The notes: generated from the letters alone by a model not told the origin. 64,000 bases of DNA from Halichondria panicea (GCF_963675165.1 NC_087379.1:3783442-3847441); one strand, 5' to 3'; shown: positions 46,137 to 57,886, counted from the stretch's first letter. Made by a program: numbers and translations.

Positions 46137-46573
46137 ATGTCAGGAGAAGTTAGTCAGTCTAGTTCTAGCAGTGAGCCTCCACAAACTCCACAAAAGAATG
46201 TTGTGTAGTTATTAGGACTGTGCAAAACTGGATTTCTAGCTGTGATAGAGAGTTTAACACAGCTCTGTGGCTTAAGTACGAGAAGTACGATCGTGACCAC
46301 GTAGCATCCATTAATTGTTCTATCTGTACTACTTTCGATGAAAAGATAAGAGGTTCAAGAAACTACAACGATGCCTTCATCGTAGGCTCTACTAACCTAC
46401 ATACATCCAGCTTCAGGGATCATGCTAAGACTGATATGCATCAACGAGCGATGATTCTTTTCAGGAAGAGCCAAGGCTGACTGAGTACTCTCCAATCGCA
46501 AAGGCACTTTACAATACTACCCTGGATGCTGGTGCCACACAAATACTGAAGAAGTTCGAAATTGCTTACCTGA
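46137..46573 (+). pseudogene. hAT-type zinc-finger ORF, N-terminal fragment
   Basis: From ATG 46137 (SGEVSQSSSSSEPPQTPQ) with one frame break near 46207, the frame continues WLKYEKYDRDHVASINCSIC, FDEKIRGSRNYNDAFIVG, SSFRDHAKTDMHQRAM, a Cys2/His2 BED/TTF-like finger. After a shift near 46475 it reads TEYSPIAKALYNTTLD and KKFEIAYLI before a stop. This is the N-terminus of C17orf113/ZNF862-like proteins derived from hAT transposases. The catalytic C-terminus is absent, so it is a truncated relic. Confidence 0.6.
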
Positions 46574-46751
46574 TCTGATTGACAATGACTCACTAGTTTA
46601 TATTTATTTTTGTACACATTTGTACACAATTATGATGAAACATCAATATTCAAAATGAACAACAATGACAAAAATGATAAATACTTGACTTGAGGGGGGG
46701 GGGCTCATGCCTTTGTCCTTTCAATTTTTGGGATGTTTGGTCAAATTTAGA

Positions 46752-46988
46752 TACCGTATAGCGCGAAATTTTCGAGGCACTTATATTTCGTGGATTGGCC
46801 TCTAAAAGCCATTTCGTTGCACAATGTTTGCGGAATGACTGCTTACCGGAAGCCACGCCTTTAAATATTTGCATGTAGCAGGTAATTCTTATTAACGAAC
46901 ACTTTTCGTGGACTTAATTTTCGTATAGAATTCCAACCCACGAAATCCGCGAAAATTAAGCCCCTCGAAAATTTCGCGCTATACGGTA
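46752..46988. mobile_element. Palindromic MITE, CCGTATAGCG family
   Basis: Ends TACCGTATAGCGCGAAATTT and its complement, with TA at both edges. The inner arms carry the CACTTATATTTCGTGGATTG unit also seen at 63050 and, as a fragment, at 6159. Confidence 0.8.
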
Positions 46989-47289
46989 TGTAAGGACATT
47001 GTGTCAGAGCAAAATGATTTTCTTATCGGGAGCACTGAACTGGTTTCAACCATTTAAGCACTCGAATTCGTCAGTCGGAGCTATATAAACTTACCCTACC
47101 AGGTACGATTCAAGAGGGATTGTCTTGGGTGACATAAACCTACTGCCGTTCGTGAAAGAATTGCAAACTGGTGCTGTACCAAACAAAAGGTACGGTGTAT
47201 TCTTTTTGGTGTGGCTTGTGGTGCAAGAAGCTGTTCAGATAAACTACTCTCGATGTAGTAAATCCGGATGCAATCTTTGATGTTGGTTG

Positions 47290-47760
47290 CCTACCTCTAA
47301 CTATTGTGTCAACATGTTACTGTTTGTTATGGCAAACAATTTAAAAATGTGAAAAATTAATGTGTTTACAAAGTCAATTGAAGTTGTATATACTTGGATA
47401 TTCAATCCAGCCACGACAATCTTCTGGGCTAATACTTGTGAAGCTAGTAGTGTTTCTACATCACTACTACTGTCAAGCTGGCTTTTAAGGCCAGACTTCA
47501 CCTTCGAAAATGCTTCCTCAATGGGGTTGAAGTCAGGTGAATATGAAGTGAACAAGAACTCCAATTTCTTCCAACATTGTCTTCACTTCTGTGTATGGAG
47601 CAGTTATCTAGCACTACAACAGAATGAGGATTGAACCCATTGAAAGGCATCAGGTGAGGAATTAAATGTTCCTGTACAAAGTCATAAAACGTGTCGTACC
47701 TTTGACAGTTTTGACGTCTAATATTCCTTGAAGTGAGCTGGTTCATGTGATGTCCACAGC
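47290..47760 (-). pseudogene. Tc1/IS630-type DDE transposase fragment
   Basis: On the minus strand, YDTFYDFVQEHLIPHLMPFN and HSVVVLDNCSIHRSE give the second catalytic D with its usual context. A frameshift later, SYSPDFNPIEEAFSKVKSGL gives the last acidic residue. The N-terminal HTH and the first D are missing. One frame break near 47550. It belongs to the DDE_3 group. Confidence 0.75.
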
Positions 47761-47786
47761 CTATGACTCACATGACGGCGCAAGAC

Positions 47787-48006
47787 AGGCAAACTACAAC
47801 CAATCAATGGGAGGTGTCGATAACGGGGATCAAAATAGGGGGTGCCCAACGAAGTTCCACAAGTTCTTCTAAAGGACGTTTGCATTCCAAATAGCTATGT
47901 ACTTTATCAACACAGAGCTGGCCAAAGAGCCCACTACACCGGACGGAACAAATGAAGAAGTGACACTTCGTGGTTTTGTCAGTAGTGCCAAAAGTGGCTC
48001 TTGTTG
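47787..48006 (+). pseudogene. PiggyBac-like transposase C-terminal fragment
   Basis: YNQSMGGVDNGDQNRG matches the conserved YN..MGGVD..DQ motif of piggyBac-like (DDE_Tnp_1_7) proteins. After one TAA it continues FAFQIAMYFINTELAKEP, comparable to the family's following helix. No TTAA ends identified. Confidence 0.5.
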
Positions 48007-48010
48007 AGCC

Positions 48011-49395
48011 TGATATCTAGTTGTGCTTATTTTTATCTAGGTAGCTAAGAACACCAACTAATGATTCCAACTGCTGAGTCAGCCTTTAGGTTATGGCCGC
48101 CCTCGTGCTGAACCACATGATCAAGATCCCTCCAGGCACCACTGTTAACCCAAGTTTTGTGCGGGACACCTGTGGATGCACACTTCTTAATACCTGCTCA
48201 AAACAGTTCACTCTTACTCACATTCTCTTACTCACATTACAATTACAGTCAATTACAGTCACATTACAATTACAAAGATGACTTTCACGCAGTGAATTCG
48301 ACATGGCTTTTTTGGGTTGCACTAAGGTGTGGTGTTGACTCTTGATTCTCGACACAGCTCGACCAGGGGCACCCTGTGTATAAAAATTTTATCTATTGTT
48401 TAGGTACGTTTTGTAACCAAACCTAAATGAAAATATTACACAACACAACAAACCAAACCAAACACAGTTTAGTGTGGTACTTGCGTATTAGGCGTATTTT
48501 TAAACATACATATCCGCTTACATGTACACACCACATGTACATACCAAGAAATCTAAACACGCAAACGCACGCAAACACTAATAACGCAAGCACTGTGAGT
48601 AATACTTGTGTGTGAACGCTATCCCCTGCAACCAGGTCCCATTTTACTCTCGGAAGTGCTGTGAGGCAATTCCCTGTGATGAGGCGGGAAACTGTGCAAA
48701 CGTTGTGGTTAGCCAGCTTCACTACTACTACACCTATGTGATGAAACCAAAATTAAATTATCTTACAGTGTATTTGCATGCTTCTGGGCAGAACACCAAA
48801 TTTTTATTGATGTTATCACGCATGCAAACGTAGGCGGAAACCATTCAATGACGTTTTCGAGAGGCTATTTCTCGAAATGTAAGTCGTCAGAGCAAAAAAG
48901 GTGTCATTGTTGTATAGAGCCTGTCACAGTATGCATGTATGATCGTTTCCGATGCTGTCTCTTGCAGGGGGGGGGGCTGGTCACTTATAGCTAATAGCCG
49001 GCTAATCCTTCAGTTCAATAACTACTATAATAGTTGTCCCTATCCACAGCGTGCAACAAGTGATATCGCCGCAATGCCATTATTAAAGATGCAAAAAATT
49101 AGTTGATTGTGCGAGTTAGGCTATGCTTTGCAGCAACAACAGGTGCCTCACGTGCTGCATTTAATTAATTGAGGCCACACACGTAGCGAAATTCAAAATT
49201 TAATAATGATGGCCACGAAAAAGGTAGATGCTCGAGGATAGCAAGAAATCTAAATATTTTTCATAGTACAAGTACTGTCTGTATGCAAAAGAAAAAGCAT
49301 ATCAAAAGCTTAGTGATTTTAATGATTTTGCACGAATATATTTGCACGAGAGTTTGCACGAGAGATACAAACTCAGGTTTCCAGTACACTGCTAG
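48011..49395. other. No gene seen
   Basis: Short duplications of ACTCACATTCTCTTACTCAC and ATTACAATTACA type at about 48215-48275. Otherwise nothing supported. Confidence 0.4.
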
Positions 49396-50620
49396 TACCG
49401 TACCGTCGCGAAAATACGCCCCCCCTTTTCTGCAACAACTTTGGGCCTTTTAGGGGACTGGGCGTTTATTCGTGAAAGGGGAATTTTCACTCGAATATAG
49501 GCCCACCGCGCCTTAACCTCGAAATAACACGGCTTAACCTCAATTAATTTGTGCAAACTCAGCAAAAAAATTATTTTTTCATTTTTCAATGATTGCAGTT
49601 ACCGTACACATCTTTTTTGTGCAGTCTATATATATATGATACCATTGATAATGCTAACACAATACAATGAAGCTCAATGAAGCTAATATTATATAAGTTT
49701 GGGTTTAGGCAAGTTTGGGTTTAGGCAAAATAATGATTGTAGTCAGTCAGTGTCACTTTCATCCTCTGAAAACGGAAGAGGACAGTTCTACTTCTTCAGC
49801 ATCCACAGAAGGCACATCATTGCTCACGAGATCGTCTTGTGAACAATGAAATTGATTAATAGTTATAATACTGGATACTGGGGATCAAACTTCAATTGGC
49901 CAATGAATACAGGCTAAATTACATTCTTGAAATTCTTGAAAATTTAATAGGCGCAATTTACCACAGAAATCATTACCCTGCTTCTTCTCATCGGCATCAT
50001 GGCTACTTCCTTTAGAATTGAATCCACCATTCGAGGACATCATGTATTCAAGGAGATATGGACACCACACATCAATGAGAACCTCGAAGTTACTGCTGAC
50101 CATGGAAATGTTTTTGATATCCATTCTGTAGCAGCATGGAAAAATGGACAAGTCGTCGGTCATGTTCCTAGAGAGCTATCCAGTACATTCTGGTACTTTC
50201 TCCACAGAAGAAACAGTAAGATAAAGAAACAGTAAGATAACCTGAAAAATCACCGGGGATCGACATCGTTCCGAGATCCGTGGGAAAGGGCTAGTTGTTC
50301 CCTGCATCTACATCTTTGAGGGCAAGCGAAATCACATAGAGAAACTCATGACTGTTCTACATGTAGCTAGCAAAGAGACTGAATATAAATAGAGGCTAAC
50401 TCACTGCGCTAGCACTAACTCTGTCACTAACCAGCTTTTCTAAAAGCTACCACTATGCAAAAATTTCACCACAAGTATGACGTCAGTTCTGGACACGATA
50501 GTAATAGTAGCTGGATGATGGGCTTATAATCGAGTGAAAATACCCTCGTGCAAGAACTTCGAGGCAAAAGAGGGGATGGGCGTTTATTCAAGATGGGCTT
50601 ATTTTCGCGACGGTACGGTA
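49396..50620 (+). mobile_element. TIR element carrying a HIRAN-like ORF
   Basis: The left end TACCGTACCGTCGCGAAAAT and the right end, inverted, give the same 20-base word. Deeper words also pair: GGGCGTTTATTC with its complement-oriented partner near 50580 and TTTTCACTCGAATATAGGCC with GGGCTTATAATCGAGTGAAA near 50521. The arms are thus about 110 bases. TA flanks the CCGTACCG core on both sides. The only recognisable ORF is HIRAN-like (49999-50353). No transposase is present, so it is non-autonomous. The terminus resembles the CCGTATAGCGCG MITEs. Confidence 0.7.
49999..50353 (+). pseudogene. HIRAN-like domain protein, broken
   Basis: ATG 49999 opens MATSFRIESTIRGHHVFKEI, then ADHGNVFDIHSVAAWKNGQV and VGHVPRELSSTFWYFLHR. 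A 16-base direct duplication at about 50208-50240 breaks the frame and a TGA follows. Then come ITGDRHRSEIRGKGLVVPCI, YIFEGKRNHIEKLM. The pattern (N-terminal IRG.H, middle D..A..V...GHVPR, C-terminal RGKGL.VPC.Y.F.G) matches HIRAN-like ORFs I recall as highly repeated in sponge and cnidarian genomes. HIRAN domains bind DNA 3' ends in other proteins; here that role is inference. Confidence 0.6.
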
Positions 50621-50639
50621 GTGACATCTATAATATGCA

Positions 50640-50850
50640 GGTGCCTTCATATGTTTCTGTTTACACAAAGATATGCTGGTTTTTGTTGGGACCAAATACG
50701 CGTATAGCATTCGTGGTGACTATAAGTAGGGGTGAGCTATTGCTTGCATATCGACGTAAAAACTGTGAAACAAGTGATGGAGACACGTTTTACAGCTTCG
50801 TTCAAAGCAACTTGACATGCCCTTTAATGGTGCATTACCTACCCTGTTAA
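50640..50850 (+). pseudogene. Possible Tc1-like transposase fragment
   Basis: A plus frame with RIAFVVTISRGELLLAYRRK and GDTFYSFVQSNL resembles the stretch between the first and second D of DDE_3 transposases. No catalytic residue is certain. Weak call. Confidence 0.3.
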
Positions 50851-51344
50851 AAGCATGGATAATGAAAATCATATAGACAATGGATCGTTCTAAGAAGCAT
50901 GTGTATAGCATGTGTATAGTTGGATTATGTGTCATCACGTGCCAAGAAATCTAAAAGAGAACCAGCTCAAAATGTTTAGATTTTGCCGATATTCCTACCG
51001 TTGATGAGCGGCAGTTTCACGCGTGAGAACAAGGTGGAATCCCCATGACTTTGGAGTTGATCCTGGAAATCAGGCCCTTTCCCAGGAGCTGGAGCAGGCA
51101 TGGTGTCGAAGATTTACATTGAAAACATTGAAATTACAAACACCTTAGCTCTTACAATAATTATAGGTTAGTATTTTGTGCACTCACTATACTACACTCA
51201 CTATATACTATGCACTTTCTGTACTTTCTGTACAAGAATCAACAAAATTTATGTTGTAGAATCTGCACATGTGCAGTCGTCGGCTATGTTGATCCATCCA
51301 TTCATCACATGCAGCTATACTATATAAATGCACTGTCTGTGACC

Positions 51345-51577
51345 TGCAGGGTGGAGCTGAATATTCGGTGGGTTGCTTTTGTGCCATGCACAACTTTGCC
51401 TTTGGCTCTGTCATCCAAGGTTCTCCTGGGTACATTATACTTTCTTGCTGTAGAAGTTAGTGTACCAATGCCATCGTGGACTTTTTTTATGGCAGCTATC
51501 ATATCACAATCCTTCCATTGCTTACGGTATAGAAAATGGTGATAATGATTAATTATGCCCTCTAGATATACTACCAA
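51345..51577 (-). pseudogene. Pogo/Tigger N-terminal psq HTH fragment
   Basis: Minus-strand YRKQWKDCDMIAAIKKVHDG, GTLTSTARKYNVPRRTLDDR then AKGKVVHG is the pipsqueak-type helix-turn-helix that starts pogo/Tigger transposases. No CENP-B or DDE part follows within a few hundred bases, so it is an isolated piece, separate from the relic at 34.3 kb. Confidence 0.7.
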
Positions 51578-53829
51578 ATACAGAAGAGTTTAAGTATTGC
51601 TAGCTAACTCTCTAGGACTAATATACTAACCCCTGTACCTGTTACTTACCCCTGTGCCGACTAACTTGACCTTCAGAGATAAAACACACTGGAAAATAAA
51701 AAAGTAGACCCAAACCCAGAATCAGACAGAAAAAACAGCAAAATTTGGTATCAAAATTGACCATGTGCTCTGAATAATATACTGACCGTATCGTAAACTG
51801 CACTGCCATGCACTTATGACCTTTTTGGTGATAATAAGGTCCAAACTTTGCGTGGTTGTATGTACGCTAGCTTCTTCTTTTTATTAAGAACTGACTTATG
51901 AATTGCATCTGAATGGTCACAGTAGTAGTACATGATGGTATTTTATTGCTTCAGCTAAGTGGGATATCATGAGTTATTGGCCGATTTGTGGTAGCTGAGT
52001 TTATATTAGCACTATTAAAGTCCATATTATTGCCATTAGATTTTGAAAATCACTATTCATGCTCTGATTTTGTCACCGCAGTGTCATGTGTGGCAAGAAC
52101 TTGGACTGAGAAAATCAAATCACTGGAGCTAGCATAAACATCAGTGCACAAAAAGTTTATTGCAAGCTCAGCACTTTAAGCTGCATCCATGGTCGCGGCT
52201 ATAATTGAGGTTGTAGCAAGGACACTCTGTGTGAAATAGTGCTGTGTTTCCAATCCCCTTCCTCTATCTATGGACAAACATATGGACAAACACGAGCGAG
52301 TGTGTTCATTAACACACCACTGACTACTAAAATTATATGGAAGGTAGTACTACTGGATCAGATTTGAGTTCCTTAGGAGATCATGGAGATCGTTGGTGAT
52401 TTACTAATGGGTAAGAATAAAATACTAATTGGTAAGAACAATGCATGAGACTCAGAGACTAGACTATACTAGGCAGAATTTTGAGGGCAAGTGAGAAAGC
52501 TAAAATTGTGACTGGTTGTTGACCAGGTTTCTCTGCTGTGATTCCAGTCCACAGTGCATGTGCATGCATGTGTCATGTACCACTCAATGTTTCAGCACGC
52601 CTTCAGTCTGCTCTTGAGTTGCTGTGCTAGTCATACATGCTACATTATCACTCTTCTGGTTTCTCTATTATCTTGTTTGTCACAGGTGCCTTCACACAAC
52701 AATATTATCGGGGTTTAAATAGTCTTTGACTCTTCTTTGTCGAGCAAAAGCTAAGAAGCGCACTAGCAGTAGGCTACGTATTTGCAGCTGAAGTACATTG
52801 GAATAGCACTAAAGTAGAATTGTGACTGCTCCGTGGCCAGGTTTCCACAATGCATGCCTCATGTACTGGCGGCGACAGCTGCTGCAGCCTATCAGATTGC
52901 TCAACGTCACACTTCAGGGGCATTCCAGACCTTTATACCACCTTGGTTAGCAAAATTTAACCGACTATAAGCTTTCACTGAGACAAGTGGCTGATTAGCT
53001 CCATCTCCAATTGAACGCTAGACAAAATTGAACGCTAGGCAATTTGCCAGTCGCTCGGGCGGCTGTCGCAGCTAGTTGGGCGGAGTCCAACCAACTGCGT
53101 GGGGTTGGCACGCAGTTGGGCACCTCTCATGCCTCGAGGTACGACATAGGTTGACCTTTTTGCTAATGGCATGTATTGCAGCATGACAGGATGTAACACC
53201 TACATTAACCTAGAGGAGGTGTGGCCTCGGTCATAATTTATCATCAAGTTTCACGGAGTGATGGAAGCCAAAACTTGCTCTCCTAGCTAGCTAAAAGACT
53301 ACAAACGATCATAGTACTCCACAGTAGTTATGACGAAATGAGCTTACGGTTTGTTGTGCTTTCTATGGCTCCTGTGTACACTTATAGTATACACTAAACA
53401 CAAAGAACAGTAAAATAGCACTGACGGTGCATAAAATACCTGCTGAGTCAACACAAATATCATGTGGGCGTGACATCCTGTCATGCTGCAGGAATGCAAT
53501 ACGGGAGTAAAAGGTCGTCGTACCTTCAGACCCGCGTGTCAAAAGAGACACACATTCCTTAGGTCAAAGTTCGGAATATGTGTGTTAAAGAGACACGTGG
53601 CCTCCTCTGCTTGTACCTCCTCTGCTTGTGTACTTCCTCTGCTTTTTTCATGGGAGAGGTTATGATTTTAACAGTTCACTGTGACCAGGGGCGGAGCTTT
53701 TGACCTCTAATGCATTGGACAATACAAGTGGCGAGTGTTAGCAAGGGATTGAAAACTCTGACGTCAAAGAAGGTACGTTCATAACGGAAAGCAATGTCTA
53801 GTCTTGCCGGCATATAGTTAGGGGTTGCA
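51578..53829. other. No gene seen; dispersed repeat R3 inside
   Basis: At 52535-52690 landmarks TCCACAGTGCATGTGCATG and TATCACTCTTCTGGTTTCTC recur in the same orientation at 62000-62180 (repeat R3). A single TTTCCAATCCCCTTCCTCTA terminus of the 26373 family is at 52247. The frame 53363-53551 is unrecognised. Confidence 0.45.
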
Positions 53830-54170
53830 GATCTGTCTATACGAACATCAGAACATCAGAGCATATTTCTGTTAAGAGATTTGCCATCAGATCTCGAATC
53901 TCGTTGTGGCGAATGGAGCCGCAGTGCTCTATCGAGAATCTTGCTCCGCAGCCACATGTAGCGGGACGGCATCTTGAAAGGCCCTCTTGTGTAAGGTAGT
54001 GAGCCAAGAAGAGGCGCCTTTCTCCTGGAGAGCAAGCTCCATTGCTCGCTTGAGAGTGTGAGGAAGGTCTTCTTTCAGGTTTTGTGCGGCTTCTGTAGCT
54101 TGCTCACGTCGTTGTTTGCGTACTCTCCTTTTTCTTTGTCTCTTTGTTCCTCCCGTATTTTATTGAACTG
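53830..54170 (-). pseudogene. RT/restriction-like-endonuclease retroelement relic 1
   Basis: Minus strand: RREQATEAAQNLKEDLPHTL, KRAMELALQEKGASSWLTTL, then a shift and IRHNEIRDLMANLLTEICSD. These words mark the linker into the endonuclease domain of a non-LTR-type element that I recall from sponges and corals. The cysteine motif between them is deleted. Dead fragment. Confidence 0.55.
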
Positions 54171-54194
54171 TGACAAAAAAGGGAGACGCTGCTA

Positions 54195-54302
54195 CAGAGG
54201 AGGTACGACAGGCGCGGTGCAGCCTTTGATGAGCAATAATTATTTTTTGCTGAGAGTAATCAGAGGCTAGCTGCACCGCGCCTGTCGGTACCATCTCCTC
54301 TG
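54195..54302. mobile_element. Foldback MITE (CAGAGGAGGTAC termini)
   Basis: CAGAGGAGGTACGACAGGCG then CGGTGCAGCC is mirrored by GGCTAGCTGCACCGCGCCTG and ends CCATCTCCTCTG. The stem is about 38 bases and the loop AT-rich. Confidence 0.7.
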
Positions 54303-54596
54303 GGTCATCATCATGACACCTTCAGTCATGTGATAATTATAAACCTTTATTTGAGGTCAAAGGTGAGAATGTAAAAGCTTATCAGTGCAAGTAAGAGCTA
54401 GAGAACGCTAAAGGGAATCAGATTAATGGTTCCTCTGCTCATGATTAAGATCATAATCCAAAAATTGTCAAATACTAGTCTAGCTAGATCCATCTTGGAA
54501 TCTTTTCAGCAGTGTAGGGAAGGCGGTGCGAATGCTACTTGCAATGTCTCTGTACAGCGCCAATTTAATTAGATTCTTATGAGCGCACGTGATAAA

Positions 54597-54911
54597 ACCT
54601 GACGGTGGCAGACCACCGCAGTTGCGGGGACCGGTCACTACAGAGGGGAGACCCTACCTCGGAGTACCCCTTGGCACAGATGACTACATCGAAACCTTCC
54701 AAGGTTGTACTCCTTCCAAGGTCGTACTACACGAACCCAACCACATGCCGCCTATGCTGCTTTCACTCACGGAATGGCGAGCAAATGGGTATACCTATCC
54801 CGCATCTTACAGGGCATTTCTTCCAGCCTTTTACCCATCGAAGGAACCAAGCTCATCTCCTCATCTCCTCACCGAATGACGAATCTCCTAGCTCTACCTG
54901 CTAACATATAA
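54597..54911 (+). pseudogene. RT/restriction-like-endonuclease retroelement relic 2 (RT thumb region)
   Basis: Plus strand: TTEGRPYLGVPLGTDDYIET, then, after a TTCCAAGG.CGTACT direct duplication near 54700, QPHAAYAAFTHGMASKWVYL, then LLPIEGTKLISS and MTNLLALPA. These are the conserved words after the RT catalytic core of the same element type as 53830-54170, in the opposite orientation. Several frames; dead. Confidence 0.6.
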
Positions 54912-55951
54912 GCCGCGTGGAGACATCATAGACGACTAAAGACTAAAGATCTAGATCTAGATCTAAATTTAGGTCAGTTTTTTTTCCAGAGTTCGAACAG
55001 ACTAGTATATATAATTATTACAGCATAGACCCATTGATTAATAATGATGTCATTGGAATGGCAGCCATTTTGAGGTACCAGCAGCAGACTTTTACGTACA
55101 ATGAACAGGATTTGGCTAGTCCAAAAAGATACCCTTTGTAGAAGGTTATTTATCTTCAAAACAAGACCAAGGTGGCAAGAAGAAGTACCTGAACATCATT
55201 ATTGGGCTAGATCCGGCTGAAAACAAGGAGTGAAAAGATGGCTCTGTACTAGTGGAAATGTGCACATTGCAATGACATAGAGTTATTTTCAAGTTTATGT
55301 GTGTTAAGTTTATGTGTGTTAGCTATATTTAGCTATATGCATGTGTGTGCATGAATTACAGGAACATGCAGAAAATACACAAGCCATTCAGGCTGCTCAG
55401 CTCTAATTCTTTGACTTGGGATGACACTTGGGAGTCAGTAGAAGTTCTTGTCTTATCCCTACTACTAGGATTTCCACTATTTTTACCTGTAAACTGCACA
55501 AATCTGTTTGATGTGGTACCCCTTGAATTATCAAAGCGTGATGTCATAACCACACCCACTGCAATGGGCTGCGCTCCAAGTACTGTGCTCCAAGTACTGT
55601 GTGGGAGGACAGTTACAGTTATTGAGGTTTTCTCTCGCCCACGCTCGTTAAAATTTGTCTACGTCAGTAGGGATCACGCGACTTAGCAAGGCAGGCTCTT
55701 TGTCGCTTCCTTCTTTCTTTCTTTGTTCCTCCAATTTTCTCTTCTGTGACAAAGAACAGAGGCTCAGACCAGTCCTCGAGGCGTAGCCGCACGAGGGATA
55801 CGGTAAAGCTGACTGTGTGTGTGTGTGTGTGTGTCTGTTCCAACTGGTAGCGTCTATAGGCTTCTAGCCACGTTCTCTTGGTATGGCTAGTTTGACCCAG
55901 GCCAATCTTTCGTAGCATTTTCTGTTCGCACAAACTTCAGTTAGTCTTGCA
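54912..55951. other. No gene seen; TG microsatellite
   Basis: Contains a (TG)n tract at about 55813-55834 and direct duplications at 55305-55338 and 55572-55602. The frames across it are not recognised. Confidence 0.45.
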
Positions 55952-56109
55952 CTAAAGCGCTAGCTTTTTGTTAGCTACAAGAGCTGTAAAACTAGCTATA
56001 CTGTAGCAGCCATTGACCTTGCAGACACACCCCACTAAAGCGCTAGCTTTTTGTTAGCTACAAAAGAGCTAGCTATACTGTAGCAGCCATTGACCTTGCA
56101 GACACACCC
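55952..56109. repeat. Tandem duplication of about 80 bp
   Basis: Two copies of a unit starting CACTAAAGCGCTAGCTTTTT and ending CTTGCAGACACACCCC. The second copy lacks about 6 bases in the middle. Confidence 0.85.
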
Positions 56110-56601
56110 CTTATTTCTGTGTACATAATGCGCATGCGCACTCTCCCCCACGTGTCAAAGAATATTACTATTTTCAGGTCAGTTGTCCGGAGGACTCTTC
56201 TGCGCATGTGCAAGACAGTTAGCTAGCTAGTCAACTGTGACAGTGTCATGGCTCATGGAGACAGTTCCTTCTTAGTGCTTCTGGACCAATAATCAATGTG
56301 AGTGCCTCCAACCCCTCCAACCACACTGTTATGCCAAAAAATTTGATAAACTTCGACTGTCCTGCCTGGTCATGCTGGTAGTCTGATTACTCCTATGTCT
56401 GCTTACAAGTTTAGCAGGTATACTTAATTCTATGTATCTTGAATTAAATATAGGCAGCACTAAGACTATTATGAATGCAATCGATTACTATCATTTATAA
56501 GGACATCTAGATCTAGTCTACTGCGCATGCTCAACCGTCCAAACACATGCCTCTGGACAACTCCTTCACCGGAGATCGAGGCTAGACACAGCATAGAGTA
56601 T

Positions 56602-56650
56602 ACCGTATAGCGCGAAAATTAAAGCCCCCCTCGAAAATTTTGCGCTAGTT
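56602..56650. mobile_element. Terminus of CCGTATAGCG-family MITE
   Basis: TACCGTATAGCGCGAAAATT immediately followed by CCCCTCGAAAATTTTGCGCT, a collapsed pair of termini. Next to it, TTAGCCTGGGATCGAGGCTA at 56664 is a terminus of the TAGCCTCGAT family. Confidence 0.6.
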
Positions 56651-56869
56651 GTTCGCCTAACCGTTAGCCTGGGATCGAGGCTACTCTTTTTTGATGAACA
56701 ATAATCGTAAATTGTAAATTGTGAAAACATACATGTATTTGATTGGGTGGTTCTTTGAGGATCGACTTCCCCTAATACCCTAATACAGGAGAGTCAGCTA
56801 GCCCGCATTTCTTTTTTTTGAGCTAGCTTATCTTTTGTAAAAAGTCTGTGCTTCTCTACCCATGCCTCT

Positions 56870-57270
56870 GGAGGTTGACATCACCAGCGGGGTCCATGTT
56901 CGATTTCTAGAATTCTTTGGCCATAAGTTCGTTTTACGTCGAAAAAAGTGTCCGTCCAGAAGCTTCTTGCACCGTCATTTATGTTTGTTGAGGCTAAGCG
57001 GAAGGATTCACCTGTGAGTGTTGAAGGTGAGGTTCTGTGGCCACGTTTGGGCATACTTCAGTGAGCAATTGTGCCGTCATGTCTCTGATTTGCGTAAGGT
57101 GGGGTATCCTTCCATGGGGCAGGTCATTGCATGGTCAATTTGGAATGCCTTACCACAGTTGCACAGCCATGGTGTATTTGGTAGTACCCATCCATATCTT
57201 AGGCACACTGCATCTCTAAATTCCCCTGCTAGGTAGGACGGATAGCGACCCTCGTTCTTTGGCAAGGCGT
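56870..57270 (-). pseudogene. RT/restriction-like-endonuclease retroelement relic 3 (endonuclease domain)
   Basis: Minus strand: GEFRDAVCLRYGWVLPNTPW, LCNCGKAFQIDHAMTC (a CxC, H, C zinc motif), a shift, IRDMTAQLLTEVCPNVATEP, then NINDGARSFWTDTFFDVK, where FW.D.FFDV is the catalytic acidic cluster, and RILEIEHG. This matches the restriction-like endonuclease of the same element type as 53830-54170. Truncated and shifted. Confidence 0.65.
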
Positions 57271-57757
57271 TTTAGCTGTGGTGGTACCCTCAACGGTGCA
57301 GCTAGCAAGTGAAACCATAGATAGTGTAGAAAGAGGGATTGGAAACAGGATCACATGGGCTTATCTAGTGTGTGTAATAAACGCAAAGGCCAGTGGACAA
57401 TCCAGGCTTCGATTAACGCAGCGCTAAATTACGCACGTTCAGAGACAAGGTTTTCTCCTATTCTTGGACAAGGTAACACTTTCATTAGTATTTATTAGAG
57501 CCTCTCTTACCATGTAGGTGCTTAGTGAAATTAGTGGCATATTCAACTGGGAATGACTTTCTGTACCTATATCTTCGTTGTTATACAAGCAATATTTACC
57601 ATTAATTTTGTTGAATAGATAATTAGGTGAGGAATGGAATGGTGTTGAATTGGCACTGCATGCTAAGTACTAAGGAAAGTTCACAACATGTGGGCAAAAT
57701 ATACCGGACCGTACCTTACCTTATAATTTGTCTTGGGTATTTCTAAATATAGGTTAT
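57271..57757. other. No gene seen
   Basis: Carries a single terminus AACCATAGATAGTGTAGAAA of the 26373 family at 57313 and nothing else recognisable. Confidence 0.45.
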
Positions 57758-57886
57758 AGGCTGAGTCCAGGGTCTCTATGGGGTTTGAGAACCGAAGGCC
57801 TGAGGCTGTAGCATCCCGAGCGTAGCGAGGGTGCTACTAAGGGCCTAAGGGTCTCAAAACTCCATAGTGACCGTTGGACGAGGCTG
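57758..57886. mobile_element. Near-complete hairpin element
   Basis: GTCCAGGGTCTCTATGGGGT, GAGAACC..AGGCC and TGTAGCATCCC pair across a loop of a few bases with GGGTGCTACTA, GGCCTAAGGGTCTC and ACTCCATAGTGACC. The stem is about 55 bases. Flanking words GGCTGA occur on both sides. Confidence 0.7.

Noticed and set aside
55813-55834. TG tract as a Z-DNA or regulatory element
   Set aside because: Short common microsatellite; nothing nearby supports a role.
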